The position numbers and the translations under genes were made by a program. Of a stretch of DNA of 64,000 nt, positions 1 to 8,380 are shown piece after piece; position 1 is the stretch's first letter, and each line of letters starts with the position of its first letter. The DNA is from CALDUY01 sp046350255 (GTDB lineage: Bacteria > Planctomycetota > Planctomycetia > Gemmatales > Gemmataceae). A model generated the notes under the pieces. It saw only the letters and a program-made list of their open reading frames with translations, was not told the origin of the DNA and did no database searches. The stretch spans positions 8,360-72,359 of the forward strand of contig JAXMAV010000035.1 of the NCBI GenBank assembly GCA_046350255.1, read 5' to 3'.

Positions 1-1330
1 GCTCGGCCGAGGCCTGCCGTCGGAGATGGGTCGCTTCCTCCCGCAGGCGGCGCAGTTCGGGGTCGCGGGCGGCGTCTTCCTCGCGAATGCTTTCCTGGGC
101 CGTGGCAAAGCTAACCATGGCTCGTTCGGCTGTGGCCAGGGTCCCGCGAGCCAGTGCAGCGCGTCCCTCGGCCAGGCGGTTCTCGGAGATGGCCCGGAGG
201 TCAGCGCGCTGCTTCTCATCCATTGCCTTTTCGACGGCCAGCCGCGTCTCCTGAATGCGTGCTCGCAGCCGGATGATGTGCAGGGGAACCGCAGTAACCA
301 GCACGGTCACGAGCAGGGCGCTGACCACCGCCAGGGCCGTGGCCGTGGGTCGACGCCGGGCCCATTTCAGCGAGCGTTCGACGATGCCCACCGCGCGAGC
401 CCGGATGGGCATCCCTTCGAGGAACCGCGTCAGATCGTCGGCCAGATCGCGGGCGGCGGCATAGCGGCGTGCGGGCGACTTCTCGAGGCACTTCAGACAG
501 ATGTTCTCGAGATCGCGCGGCACGCTGGGGTTGAGACTGCGCGGCGGGGCAGGATCGTACCGACGGACCATTTCCAACGTGTCGAAAACCGTGCCGGCCA
601 CGAAGGGCGGGCGGCCCGTCAGACACTCGTAGAGGATGGCGCCCAGGGCGTAGACATCGGTGGTCACGCCGGTCATGCCGCGGCCCTGCGCCTGCTCGGG
701 GGCCATGTACGACGGCGTGCCGATAATCGCGCCGGGGTGCGTCAGGCTGGCGTCGCCCAGCTTCTTGGCCAGACCGAAATCGGTGATCTTGGGGAAGGCG
801 TCCTCGGCCAGGAGCACATTGGCGGGCTTGAGGTCACGGTGGATGACGTTGGCGTCGTGGGCAGCCTGGACCGCCTCGGCCAGACGCCGGGTGAGCAGCG
901 CCGCCTCCTGAGCCGGCATGGGCCGCCCGGCCAGTTGCTTCTCGAGACTACCCCCGGCGCAGTATTCGAGCGAGAGAAATGGCTGCCCTTCCTGGTCGCC
1001 GATCTCGAAGACCTGGACGATGCCGGGATGTTGCAGACGAGCAATCGCTTCCGCCTCGGTCCGGAAGCGGAGGAGATCTTCGCGCGTGGCCAGGGAGGTG
1101 CGGAGCATCTTCAGGGCGACGAGGCGGTCGAGCCGAACCTGCCGTGCCTTGTAGACGACCCCCATGCCGCCTTGACCGATTTCTTCGAGAAGTTCATACC
1201 CGGCGATGAAGCGCCGTGGTTGGGGGACTGAAGTTGAATGGGATTGATGATCGCGAAGTGTGGGGGCTAAAGGCTTACCTCGGGAATGCCGACCCGATGG
1301 CAAGCCGCAGACAGTGGCTCGCTCCTCCAT
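1..1330 (-). CDS. Serine/threonine protein kinase, C-terminus beyond the left edge
   Basis: Partial Hanks-type protein kinase of which 443 codons are visible. The start ATG at 1328-1330 has a GGAGGG Shine-Dalgarno just upstream and continues in frame into the kinase domain. About 45 residues of linker precede the glycine loop GQGGMGVVYK (near residue 53). These are followed by the invariant lysine in VALKML, the catalytic loop HRDLKPANVL, the metal-binding DFGLAK, and APEQ of the activation segment. After the kinase domain comes one predicted membrane helix (around positions 275-345, rich in A, L, V and T), then a charged, probably helical segment reaching the window edge. The expected topology is a cytoplasmic kinase with an extracytoplasmic sensor that is not visible here. 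Planctomycetes carry many such kinases, so the target cannot be inferred. The SMI1/KNR4 gene lies upstream on the same strand. Confidence 0.9.
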   Translation of the reverse strand, partial: MEERATVCGLPSGRHSRGKPLAPTLRDHQSHSTSVPQPRRFIAGYELLEEIGQGGMGVVYKARQVRLDRLVALKMLRTSLATREDLLRFRTEAEAIARLQHPGIVQVFEIGDQEGQPFLSLEYCAGGSLEKQLAGRPMPAQEAALLTRRLAEAVQAAHDANVIHRDLKPANVLLAEDAFPKITDFGLAKKLGDASLTHPGAIIGTPSYMAPEQAQGRGMTGVTTDVYALGAILYECLTGRPPFVAGTVFDTLEMVRRYDPAPPRSLNPSVPRDLENICLKCLEKSPARRYAAARDLADDLTRFLEGMPIRARAVGIVERSLKWARRRPTATALAVVSALLVTVLVTAVPLHIIRLRARIQETRLAVEKAMDEKQRADLRAISENRLAEGRAALARGTLATAERAMVSFATAQESIREEDAARDPELRRLREEATHLRRQASAE

Positions 1331-1409
1331 GGCGCACTCCCTCCGTGAAGTTCATCCTGATGTCCTGCGCAACACAGGACGAGGCATCGGCTCCGCCGAT
1401 TGTGCCTGT

Positions 1410-1439
1410 AGTATAGTCAGAAACCGCGCCGCGTGACAA
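1410..1439 (-). promoter_or_regulatory. Sigma-70-like promoter for the kinase gene
   Basis: Reading the minus strand, TTGTCA (1434-1439) is followed after 18 bases by TATACT (1410-1415). The elements match the -35 and -10 consensus at five of six positions each. They lie about 80 bases upstream of the kinase start, in the gap after the SMI1/KNR4 gene, so the kinase probably has its own transcript. Confidence 0.5.
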
Positions 1440-1455
1440 GGGGTTGCCTTGGCAC

Positions 1456-2247
1456 TCACGTGCGGAGGTGGTGGAACTCTCCCCGTTCGGTATCCTCGGC
1501 GAAGCGGCCCGCCTCGACCTCGGTGACAAAGCGTTCTAGCCAGGCGCGCAGGGTCGGTGCGACAATCGAGTGCTCTTCTTGCCCGCGCCAGATCTCCCTT
1601 ACCGCACAGCCTGGCTCGCCTGGGTCGAGCACAAGCAGGTTGTCCTGGTGGTCGTCGAGAAAGGGAATCCAGGCGGAATCCCAGTCGGGTTCGTGTCGCG
1701 CGCAGCGATCCTGCCAGGCGGCGGCGATCTGGGCGGCGCTCATCAGGTTGAAGGCCTCGTAGAATGCGCCGAGTAGATCCTCATGCTGGCCATTGTGCCA
1801 GGACAGCCACAGGCGCAGCTCGGGCGGCACCTTCCGGCCCAGCACCTGGCCTAGCGAATCCAGGTCTTCCTCGGTGGCGCCCGGCAAGAGCGCTTCGTGG
1901 TAGCCATCGCGGTGACGGCTCAACCAGACATCCAGACGCACCAGTAGCGCAGGGATCTCCGCCGGACCAGTGCTACGCAGCGATGAGGCCGGGGGGCTGT
2001 CGGCGTGTTTTGCCGCAGAGCCTCCCCGCAGCAGGTGCAGCGCCTGTTCGACCTCGTCGAGTGTCGGGGTGGCACCGGCGGGTAGATGGCCCATCATCGC
2101 ACAGAGAAGTGCTTCCCAGGAGAAGTGTGGCGGGGTCCTGCGCGACCCGACCGGGCGGATGGTCACGCCGTCCTCGGCGACCGTCACGGCCAGGCGCTCG
2201 CCCCCCAGTTCGATCTCCCGCGTCAATGGCCTGGTGAACTTCTGCAT
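1456..2247 (-). CDS. SMI1/KNR4 family protein
   Basis: A 263-residue soluble protein with no signal peptide. The C-terminal ~140 residues look like a SMI1/KNR4 fold: the segment LPGATEEDLDSLGQVLG, then VPPELRLWLSWHNGQ, the aromatic FYEAFNLMS, and WIPFLDDHQDNLLVLDPG, which is the characteristic 'P-hydrophobic-G-D-x-x-G-N' type strand. In bacteria this superfamily often acts as an immunity protein for polymorphic toxins or as a protein-binding module. No toxin gene is adjacent, so an immunity role is only a possibility. The N-terminal ~100 residues are not recognised. GGGAGG lies upstream of the ATG. It is divergent from the LolA-like gene and upstream of the kinase. Confidence 0.75.
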   Translation of the reverse strand: MQKFTRPLTREIELGGERLAVTVAEDGVTIRPVGSRRTPPHFSWEALLCAMMGHLPAGATPTLDEVEQALHLLRGGSAAKHADSPPASSLRSTGPAEIPALLVRLDVWLSRHRDGYHEALLPGATEEDLDSLGQVLGRKVPPELRLWLSWHNGQHEDLLGAFYEAFNLMSAAQIAAAWQDRCARHEPDWDSAWIPFLDDHQDNLLVLDPGEPGCAVREIWRGQEEHSIVAPTLRAWLERFVTEVEAGRFAEDTERGEFHHLRT

Positions 2248-2366
2248 GCGCCACCTCCCTCGGGAGGCATCCTATCGCCCTGGTGTGGCTCTGGACAGCC
2301 GACGTCCTCGCAGCGTACAACGGGAGGAGGGAGGATGGCTCCCCCAACCCGGTCAAGGAGGCTGTT

Positions 2367-3116
2367 ATGCGTTTGTTCTTGCCGCCCGCGCTGCTCGTCG
2401 CCCTCGTCTTCCTGGGTGCGACCACCACCCCGCGGGCCCGGGCCAACGAAAAGGATGCCCTGGCCATCGTCGAGCGCGCTATCAAGGCCCAGGGCGGGTC
2501 CGCCGCGCTGACCCGGGCCGCTCAGTGCAAGCGGACCGACACCGGCACCCAGGCCATCCTCACGCGGGATGTTCCTTTCGTCAGCAAGGTGACGCGCAGC
2601 CTGCCTGACCGTGTCCGGTTGCAGATCGAACTGGACAAGAAGATTACCACCACGCTGGTGATGGACGGCAACCGAGGCTGGCAGGCGGAGGGAGAGTCGC
2701 CCTCGGTGCAGTTGCCCCTGGCGCGCGTCCGCGAGATGCGCGAGGAGGCCTACGTCTGGTGGCTCACCACCCTGGTGCCACTGACGAAGTCGGGCTTCAC
2801 GCTATCCACACTGGAGCGCACCCGCATCGACGGCGAGCCGGCCGTGGGCATCCGGGTGGTGAGCAAGGGCCACCCGGATAGCCGGCTGTACTTCCTGGAG
2901 CGCAACGGCCTGCTGGCGAAGATCGAGCGGCGCGTCACCGAGGCGGGGCGAGAGATCGACAAGGAGTATCTCTATTCGAGCTACAAGGAGTTCGATGGGG
3001 TCTACCTGCCGACGCGCGAGATCATCAAGGTTAACCGGGAGAAGTTCACCGAGCTGATCATCTCAAACTACACCTTCCCCGAGAAGCTCGGCGCCGGCGC
3101 CTTCGCCCGGCCCTGA
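2367..3116 (+). CDS. Exported LolA-like (outer-membrane lipoprotein-sorting-like) protein
   Basis: A 249-residue protein. The start at 2367 is chosen because AAGGAG lies six bases upstream and it opens directly into a signal peptide (hydrophobic LLVALVFLGATTT, cleavage near ARA-N). The mature part opens with NEKDALAIVERAIKAQGG, a helix found in many planctomycete exported proteins. It continues with beta strands of alternating charge (VTRSLPDRVRLQIELD, TTLVMDGNRGWQ, YVWWLTTLVPLTK), the pattern of the LolA/LolB/LppX half-barrel that binds lipid or lipoprotein acyl chains. Its location beside an MCE lipid-transport operon (convergent, eight bases apart) fits an envelope-lipid role, but that is inference. 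It could equally be a family of unknown function. Confidence 0.7.
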   Translation: MRLFLPPALLVALVFLGATTTPRARANEKDALAIVERAIKAQGGSAALTRAAQCKRTDTGTQAILTRDVPFVSKVTRSLPDRVRLQIELDKKITTTLVMDGNRGWQAEGESPSVQLPLARVREMREEAYVWWLTTLVPLTKSGFTLSTLERTRIDGEPAVGIRVVSKGHPDSRLYFLERNGLLAKIERRVTEAGREIDKEYLYSSYKEFDGVYLPTREIIKVNREKFTELIISNYTFPEKLGAGAFARP

Positions 3117-3123
3117 TCCGCCC

Positions 3124-4803
3124 CTAGCGCCGGGGCGAGAGGGGCGAATGAAAGATCGGCGTCCCGGGAGGCACCTGGGGCTGCTGATTGATCGGTGGTG
3201 TGGGTGGGTTCTTCAGACCGTTGCCTGGACGCACCACTCCACCGATACCCAACGACTCGGGATGCCGGGCCAGTTTGTCGGCGAACACCTCGAAATCCTT
3301 CAGGATGTGATCGATCCGAGGAATCATCTTGACCACCATGACGGCAGCCTGGTCGAGGTTGTTGTAGAGCGAGGGATCGGTCAGCACTTTCTTGAGCAGA
3401 CCGTCGCTGCGGTCTAGGGTGCGCATCAACCCGCGAATGTCACCCAGCGTCGCGTTGACCTTCTCCAGGCTTTCGTCCACGTTCCGTGTGATCGCCCCGG
3501 CCCGGTCGCCCAGCGGCTTCGTGGTCCGCTGGACATCCGTGATCACACTCTGAACGTTGGTGAGCGCCGAGTTGGCGTTCTGCACGAACTTCTGAATGTC
3601 GGTCATGACCTTGCTCACGTCGTCGAGCGGTTTCTCCACCTTCGAGAGGGAGTCGTTCACCCTGCGCACCGTGGTCTTCCCTTGCTCGCTGATGTCGGTG
3701 ACGTTTTGCGAGATCTTCGGGAAGCTGTCGCTGGCGGTGCTGATGTTCGTGATGGCGCGATTGACCTTCTGGACGTTTTCATCTCCGACCATCTTCGATA
3801 CCTGCTCGAGACTTTTTCCGAGGCTGGCGAACGAGTCGCTGATGACGTCGCGATTCTTTCGCCAGAACACGTCAAACTCTTCCATCAGGCGGTTAGCCGA
3901 CCGTGCGGTGGAGCCGACGTCGTCGATCACGCCCTCGATGCGGGGGCGCATCTTGCGGATGTCGGAAGCCAGGTCGCGGAACTCCTCGGCGGTGCTTTCG
4001 ATGGTGGGGAGAGCATTGTTGACGCCCCGGACCACCTCGGCGATCTCGCGATTGGTACGGAGTACCTCGGGGATGGCCGCGTCGGCGTTCCGCGCCAGCT
4101 GGCGGTAGGCGTCGGCCGTGCGCTGGACCTCCGGCACGACATCGCGGGCCGTGGTGAGCAGTTCCTGGATTTGCCGGTTGGTCTTTTCCAGTTCGGGAAT
4201 CGAGGCTTCGGTCCGCTGGGCCAGCTGGCGGTAGGCCCGCATGGTGTCCTCGGCGATGGGGATCGACTTCTCGACCCGGCCGGCAAGCTTCTCGATGCGC
4301 TGGATGGATTTGCGAATCTCGTTGAGGGTCTCCTGGGCGGAGGGAACGACATCGGAGGCGCCCTTGAGAAGCGAGCTAAATGTGGCCGCCCGCGTTCCCA
4401 CCAGTTCCGACCCGGGCTCCACAGGCCCGCGATCAACCGGATCACCTTCCTCCTCGGAACGAGGCAGAAAGTCGATGGTAGCGTCGGAGCCAAGTAAGCC
4501 CGTCATCAGGGTGGGGATCTCGTTCTTCCGCACCGTATAGGGGCTACGAATGGCCATGTAGACGCGCACGATGCCGCGTTCCTCGTCGAGGATAATATCG
4601 CGCACCTCACCGATGCGGACGCCCGAGCGACGGACCGGCGCGCCGGGAGCCAGACCCGGAGCATCGGTGAAGCGAACGATGTAGGTGCTGGAGACGCGGA
4701 AGAAGCCTGGCAGGCTGTTGAACATGACGATCAACGAGCCGAATAGCACGCAGGCGAGAAAGACGAACATCCCCAGGCGAATCCGCATCCCACGCTGCGT
4801 CAT
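3124..4803 (-). CDS. MCE-domain (MlaD-like) protein with long helical tail
   Basis: A 559-residue substrate-binding/tunnel component of an MCE lipid transporter. The ATG at 4801-4803 overlaps the TGA of the ATPase gene (ATGA), which sets the start. Residues 8-30 form one membrane helix. Residues ~38-115 are the MCE domain, with YIVRFTDAPGLAPGAPVR and GVRIGEVRDI, the usual 'L-x-x-G-x-x-V-x-x-x-G-V-x-V-G-x-V' pattern. The remaining ~420 residues are almost entirely helical. E. coli MlaD has only ~180 residues, so this resembles the long forms that build a periplasm-spanning tube. Residues 181-306 consist of six 21-residue units each starting with a hydrophobic residue followed by proline. The C-terminus is proline-rich. 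It is the last gene of the operon. Confidence 0.88.
   Translation of the reverse strand: MTQRGMRIRLGMFVFLACVLFGSLIVMFNSLPGFFRVSSTYIVRFTDAPGLAPGAPVRRSGVRIGEVRDIILDEERGIVRVYMAIRSPYTVRKNEIPTLMTGLLGSDATIDFLPRSEEEGDPVDRGPVEPGSELVGTRAATFSSLLKGASDVVPSAQETLNEIRKSIQRIEKLAGRVEKSIPIAEDTMRAYRQLAQRTEASIPELEKTNRQIQELLTTARDVVPEVQRTADAYRQLARNADAAIPEVLRTNREIAEVVRGVNNALPTIESTAEEFRDLASDIRKMRPRIEGVIDDVGSTARSANRLMEEFDVFWRKNRDVISDSFASLGKSLEQVSKMVGDENVQKVNRAITNISTASDSFPKISQNVTDISEQGKTTVRRVNDSLSKVEKPLDDVSKVMTDIQKFVQNANSALTNVQSVITDVQRTTKPLGDRAGAITRNVDESLEKVNATLGDIRGLMRTLDRSDGLLKKVLTDPSLYNNLDQAAVMVVKMIPRIDHILKDFEVFADKLARHPESLGIGGVVRPGNGLKNPPTPPINQQPQVPPGTPIFHSPLSPRR
3886..4263 (-). repeat. Six 21-residue Pro-initiated helical repeats within the MCE protein
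   Basis: Translated in the MCE frame, residues 181-306 divide into six consecutive 21-residue units beginning IPIAEDT, IPELEKT, VPEVQRT, IPEVLRT, LPTIEST and RPRIEGV. Units alternate in similarity (1 with 3, 2 with 4), so the DNA repeat is effectively 126 bases long. Twenty-one residues equals three heptads, which keeps coiled-coil register, with a proline at each boundary. Confidence 0.8.
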
Positions 4804-5612
4804 GGTGCACCTTCTTGGCGGGCCAGGTCTCCCAGACGATCGCCAGCCTCGCCGCGGACGAACTGCACGACGCGCGGGTCGGGGGCGTAGGCCATACCGG
4901 CCGGCGGCCCGTCGTAGAGGATCTGGTTCTCCCCAACGGGCAGACGCGACAGCGGAAAGAGCATCACGACTCGATCCGCGCACTTGTGGACGGTGCGCAT
5001 CTCGTGGGTGACGATGATGCTGGTGATCGGACGGCTTTTTCTCGTCTGGAGGATCAACTCATTGATGACATCCGTCATGATCGGATCGAGCCCGGTCGTG
5101 GGTTCGTCGTAAAGCATCACCTCCGGGTCCAGCGCCAGCGCCCGGGCCAGCCCAACCCGTTTCTTCATCCCACCCGATAACTCCGCCGGTTTCTTATCCA
5201 TCACGCTGGCCGGTAAACCCACCTCGAGAAGCCGCTGCCGGACGCGCTCACCGATCTCGCCCTCGCGCTTGCCCTGGGCGCGAAGGCCGAACGCGACGTT
5301 GTCGTACACATTCAGGCTGTCAAATAGCGCAGCACCCTGGAAGAGGAAGCCGAAGCGCAGCCGCTGGCGCGTGAGTTCGACCTCGGGCAGATCGACGAGC
5401 ACCTTGCCATCGAAGACCACCCGGCCGACAGTGGGGCACAGCAAGCCGATGATCAGTTTGAGCATGACCGTCTTGCCGCAGCCAGACTCGCCTATGAACA
5501 CCAGGGTTTCACCCTTGCGAATGGCCAGGTCGATGCCATGGAGCACCCGGTGGGAGCCGAATTGCATCGACACCTGCTGCAGGGAGATTAGCGTGTCCGG
5601 ATCCGCCGCCAT
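4800..5612 (-). CDS. mlaF: ABC transporter ATP-binding protein, MlaF-like
   Basis: A 270-residue ATPase of the MCE/Mla lipid transporter. It shows Walker A (GESGCGKTV), the Q-loop (FLFQGAALFDSLNVYDN, the 'GALFDSL' form typical of MlaF/Mkl), the ABC signature LSGGMKKRVGLARAL, Walker B VMLYDEPTTGLDP, and the switch histidine in IIVTHEM. GGAGGG precedes the ATG. It lies 25 bases after the permease gene and overlaps the MCE gene by four bases, so the three are co-transcribed. The complex would couple ATP hydrolysis to moving lipids between inner and outer membranes; direction cannot be read from sequence. Length is normal for the family. Confidence 0.93.
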   Translation of the reverse strand: MAADPDTLISLQQVSMQFGSHRVLHGIDLAIRKGETLVFIGESGCGKTVMLKLIIGLLCPTVGRVVFDGKVLVDLPEVELTRQRLRFGFLFQGAALFDSLNVYDNVAFGLRAQGKREGEIGERVRQRLLEVGLPASVMDKKPAELSGGMKKRVGLARALALDPEVMLYDEPTTGLDPIMTDVINELILQTRKSRPITSIIVTHEMRTVHKCADRVVMLFPLSRLPVGENQILYDGPPAGMAYAPDPRVVQFVRGEAGDRLGDLARQEGAP

Positions 5613-5637
5613 GGAAAGCCCTCCGCTTGCTGGCGTT

Positions 5638-6468
5638 TCAGATCACTCCCCGAGCGGACGGCCACAGCTGGGCATGGATCTGGTTGAGGAGCATGGCCAG
5701 GAAGAAATCCAGTACCAGGATGGCGATGAAGCCCGCGACGAAGGCCCGGGTGGCAGCCCGGCCCACGCCCTCGGCTCCAGGTTCGCTGTGCAGGCCGCGA
5801 TAGCAGCTGATGACCGCGATGGTTCCACCAAAGATGATGGGCTTGATCAGGCCAGCCACCAGGTCATACATCCCCACCAACCCCTGCGAGTTGTGCCAGT
5901 AGTGGAACGGTTCGACATGGTAGATGCGGGTGCAGACGAAGGCTCCACCCAGGATGCCGACGAAGTTGGCCAGGACGGTAAGCAGCGGGATGAGCAGCAC
6001 GCAGGCCAGGAGGCGAGGCGCACCGAGGAACTGCGTCGGATTGACTCCCAGGCAGGCGAGGGCGTCTACTTGCTCGGTGATCTTCATGGTGGCCAGTTCG
6101 GCTGCCATGGAGCTACCCACCCGGCCTGCCAGCATGGTGGCGGCCAGGACGGGCCCCAGCTCGCGGATCACGGAAATGTTGATGACCGACCCCAGCCGGG
6201 TGGCCATACCCAGGGCGGCAAACTGCGAGTAGGACTGCACGGCCAGCACCATGCCGATGAATAGCCCCGTGATGGCCACCACCGGCATGCTGTTTACTCC
6301 GACCGTGTAAGCCACTCCCAGAAAGGTGGAGCGACCAGCTCCGCGGGCCACCCCGCGAAAGATTTCGAGCGCGAACATGAACACCCCGCCGATGTCCTCG
6401 AGCCAGTCCTCCAGGGACTGTCGAACCATGACCACGGGGTTCCAGCTGGGTGGAGGAGCGGTCGCCAT
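5638..6468 (-). CDS. mlaE: MlaE-type ABC transporter permease
   Basis: A 276-residue inner-membrane permease of the MCE/Mla system, with an N-terminal amphipathic helix and about five membrane segments. It carries the family motifs GMVLAVQSYSQFAALG, SVIRELGPVLAATMLAGRVGSSMAAELATM (the conserved 'ELGPVLTALLVAGRVGSAIAAELG'-type core) and EQVDALACLGVNP. The C-terminal segment FGGTIAVISCYRGL followed by GAEGVGRAATRAFV is also typical. First gene of the three-gene transporter operon; the site-2-type protease lies 69 bases upstream on the same strand. The Shine-Dalgarno is weak (AGGA 14 bases from the ATG). Confidence 0.92.
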   Translation of the reverse strand: MATAPPPSWNPVVMVRQSLEDWLEDIGGVFMFALEIFRGVARGAGRSTFLGVAYTVGVNSMPVVAITGLFIGMVLAVQSYSQFAALGMATRLGSVINISVIRELGPVLAATMLAGRVGSSMAAELATMKITEQVDALACLGVNPTQFLGAPRLLACVLLIPLLTVLANFVGILGGAFVCTRIYHVEPFHYWHNSQGLVGMYDLVAGLIKPIIFGGTIAVISCYRGLHSEPGAEGVGRAATRAFVAGFIAILVLDFFLAMLLNQIHAQLWPSARGVI

Positions 6469-6537
6469 GTGCGTCTCGTGCTTCCTGCAGTGAGGGACTC
6501 GTTCTCTCCATCGACCCCGCAGGGGGCATGCTGTCAG

Positions 6538-7401
6538 TCAATTGCCGTGGTGGACCTCAACCGGGTGTCCGTTGACCCAGCGCACCCAGACCCGATGAGC
6601 AGGATCCCACGCCAGGCCGGTAAACCCGGAGAAACCACCGGCCTGGAGCGGTGCTACCACCTGTACGGTTTCCACCGGTTGCAGACGCTGGCTGGCCTGG
6701 TGGTGGCGCAGGCCATGAAGCTCCATCTGCCCGGCAAAGATGACGAACACGGCGACGAGGATCAGCGTGGGTGCCCCGAGAAGAAGACCGGCCAACCCCA
6801 TGACCACGGCCAGCACCAGGGCCAGAGCAGCAGCCAACTCTGTGGCGCGGAGCGCACCCAGCCAGGTGGACAGAATCGCCCGAAGGACACGACCGCCATC
6901 CATGGGAAAGACCGGCATCAGGTTGAAGGCGACGAGCATGAGATTGGCCACCCAGAGGGAGGCCAGGTAGCTGCCGAGCAGCGCCAGCGGGCCATGATCG
7001 ACGGCACTGGCGGGGTTCAACGGCAGGCCGGACAGCGCGGCCGCAGCGACGAGCGGGGACAACAGGAGCAGGATGAACAGGTTCACCGCCGGGCCAGCCA
7101 GGGAGATGCACACCTCCTCGAACGGCTTGCGGCCCGTACTCTCCATGCGAGCGACGCCGCCGATGGGATAAAGCGTGATGTCGCGAGTGACGATGCCGAA
7201 CAGGCGGCCCATGAGAGCGTGGCCCAGCTCGTGAAGCAGCACACAGGCGAAGACGGCGGCGAGCAGCAACTGGGAGAAGACCAGGCCCATCACTCCGTTC
7301 GACCACTGGAGCAACAGAGCAAGGAGGGGTAGCAACAAAAACGAGGAGTGGATATAGATCGGGATGCCGAAGGCGCGTCCCAGGGAGAAAGCTTTCATCA
7401 T
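6538..7401 (-). CDS. Site-2-type (M50) intramembrane zinc metalloprotease
   Basis: A 287-residue polytopic protein. The zinc-binding HELGHALMG lies near residue 61, and the third-ligand motif FPMDGGRVLRA near residue 168; both sit in hydrophobic segments as in S2P/SpoIVFB-type proteases. The compact size and the N-terminal AFGIPIYIHSSFLLL match the SpoIVFB/'site-2 protease family' subgroup without PDZ domains. A C-terminal soluble tail of ~55 residues replaces the CBS domains found in some relatives. Such enzymes cut membrane-embedded regulators or signal-peptide remnants; no substrate is evident nearby. It may be transcribed with the downstream lipid-transport operon. Confidence 0.88.
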   Translation of the reverse strand: MMKAFSLGRAFGIPIYIHSSFLLLPLLALLLQWSNGVMGLVFSQLLLAAVFACVLLHELGHALMGRLFGIVTRDITLYPIGGVARMESTGRKPFEEVCISLAGPAVNLFILLLLSPLVAAAALSGLPLNPASAVDHGPLALLGSYLASLWVANLMLVAFNLMPVFPMDGGRVLRAILSTWLGALRATELAAALALVLAVVMGLAGLLLGAPTLILVAVFVIFAGQMELHGLRHHQASQRLQPVETVQVVAPLQAGGFSGFTGLAWDPAHRVWVRWVNGHPVEVHHGN

Positions 7402-7712
7402 CGGTGAAACCTCGCGGGCGTTGGCTCGTATCTGTAAGGGAGTCGCTGGCTCCCAGGCAGGTTAGTCAGCGAAGTCAGCCGAACCCGGCGACATTATTTC
7501 TCACAGAATCGTATTCTGGCGCGGGCGCCGCGGGTCAAGTTGACGTACAATATTTTAGGGCAGAGGTCGCCGGAAAGATGCCGAAAGCGGAGGGACGGAG
7601 GCCCGGAAGATCCGCGACGGAAAAGCCGGCAGACATTGACCCGGGTCGGTGGCGAAAGTCGAGCGCCAATGTAGGTCGCTGACCCTGGCCACACCAGACA
7701 GGAGAACCAACC
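7402..7712. other. Divergent intergenic region, 311 bases
   Basis: It separates the site-2 protease (minus) from the DUF2203 gene (plus). It holds no convincing gene. It contains a short AT-rich patch around 7545-7557, a perfect six-base inverted repeat at 7504-7518 and a tandem duplication (GTCAGCGAA/GTCAGCCGAA) near 7467-7485. Promoters for both flanking genes are expected here. Confidence 0.5.
7504..7518. promoter_or_regulatory. Operator-like palindrome over a possible minus-strand promoter
   Basis: CAGAAT-CGT-ATTCTG is a perfect inverted repeat. It covers TACGAT (7508-7513, minus strand), a weak -10 candidate with TTGACC (7533-7538) as -35 and a long 19-base spacer. A dimeric repressor controlling the site-2 protease could bind here; this is only a pattern. 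Confidence 0.25.
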
Positions 7713-8165
7713 GTGTCCGCTACACCTCGCAAAGCTCGGCGCAGCAGGCCATCCCTCCGTCTGTGGTCCTACGAAAAGGCCATGGCTGCTGTACCTTACC
7801 TCTCGTCGGTCCTCCGCTCGCTGCGCGAGCTGGCACTCGATATTCAGGTTCTCCGCCAACGCCTCAAGCACTTTGATGACTTGCATGGCCGGCCCACCCG
7901 CAAGACCATCATTGCCCACGAGGAGACCCGGCGCGACCTGGCTCATCGGGAACAGGACTACGAGCACGCCTTGGCGGAACTTGAAGCCATCGACGTCCAT
8001 CTGGTCGATGCCACCCGCGGTCTGGCCCTGATCCCGTTCATCCACGACGATCAGCAGGCCGGGTTCATCTTCGACCTGTTCGATAGCCAGCCGATCCGTT
8101 CGTGGCGATACGACAGTGACCCAGAAGAAATGCGCCGGAAAGTCTCGGCGGCTCAGATGCGCTGA
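7713..8165 (+). CDS. DUF2203-like protein
   Basis: A 150-residue soluble, mostly helical protein starting at GTG, with GGAG nine bases upstream. The N-terminal half predicts a long helical hairpin (AMAAVPYLSSVLRSLREL and REQDYEHALAELEAIDVHL). The end has LVDATRGLALIPFIHDDQQAGFIFDLF and then IRSWRYDSD. This resembles the DUF2203 pattern of a helix pair followed by 'G-x-x-D-F-P-x-x-x-x-G-x-x-V-x-L-C-W-x-x-G-E', but match quality cannot be judged by eye. Function is unknown. A strong terminator follows, so it is likely monocistronic. Confidence 0.6.
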   Translation: MSATPRKARRSRPSLRLWSYEKAMAAVPYLSSVLRSLRELALDIQVLRQRLKHFDDLHGRPTRKTIIAHEETRRDLAHREQDYEHALAELEAIDVHLVDATRGLALIPFIHDDQQAGFIFDLFDSQPIRSWRYDSDPEEMRRKVSAAQMR

Positions 8166-8186
8166 CACGGTGAGGATCTCTTTGCA

Positions 8187-8223
8187 CGAGGGCGGCCGAT
8201 CCATCGGCCGCCCTCGCGTTTTT
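8187..8223 (+). terminator. Rho-independent terminator
   Basis: A perfect 14-bp stem (arms 8187-8200 and 8203-8216) with a two-base gap is followed by CGTTTTT. It lies 22 bases after the DUF2203 stop codon. Confidence 0.9.
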
Positions 8224-8380
8224 CGTACCGGCGAGGGAGCGCAGTCGAACCAAAGCTGACGGACGGCATCCCGCTTCCAGGCACCCGACCGCGTATCCGG
8301 CGTTTTCCGCATTGTCCCCTGGCGCGAGACTCGGATAGCCAGATCCGAACCTTTCCCACATCTTCATCGAGACGACTCCG

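Noticed and set aside
26..1231. Plus-strand open frame of 401 codons at the left edge
   Set aside because: It is antisense to the kinase, whose glycine loop, HRDLKPAN and DFG motifs are all on the minus strand.
1456..2247. SMI1/KNR4 protein as immunity partner of a polymorphic toxin
   Set aside because: No toxin, Rhs or secretion gene is adjacent; the neighbours are a kinase and an exported LolA-like protein.
7494..8312. Minus-strand open frame of 272 codons across the DUF2203 gene
   Set aside because: It runs through the strong terminator at 8187-8223 and has no family-like sequence; the plus frame is helical, coherent and has a ribosome site.
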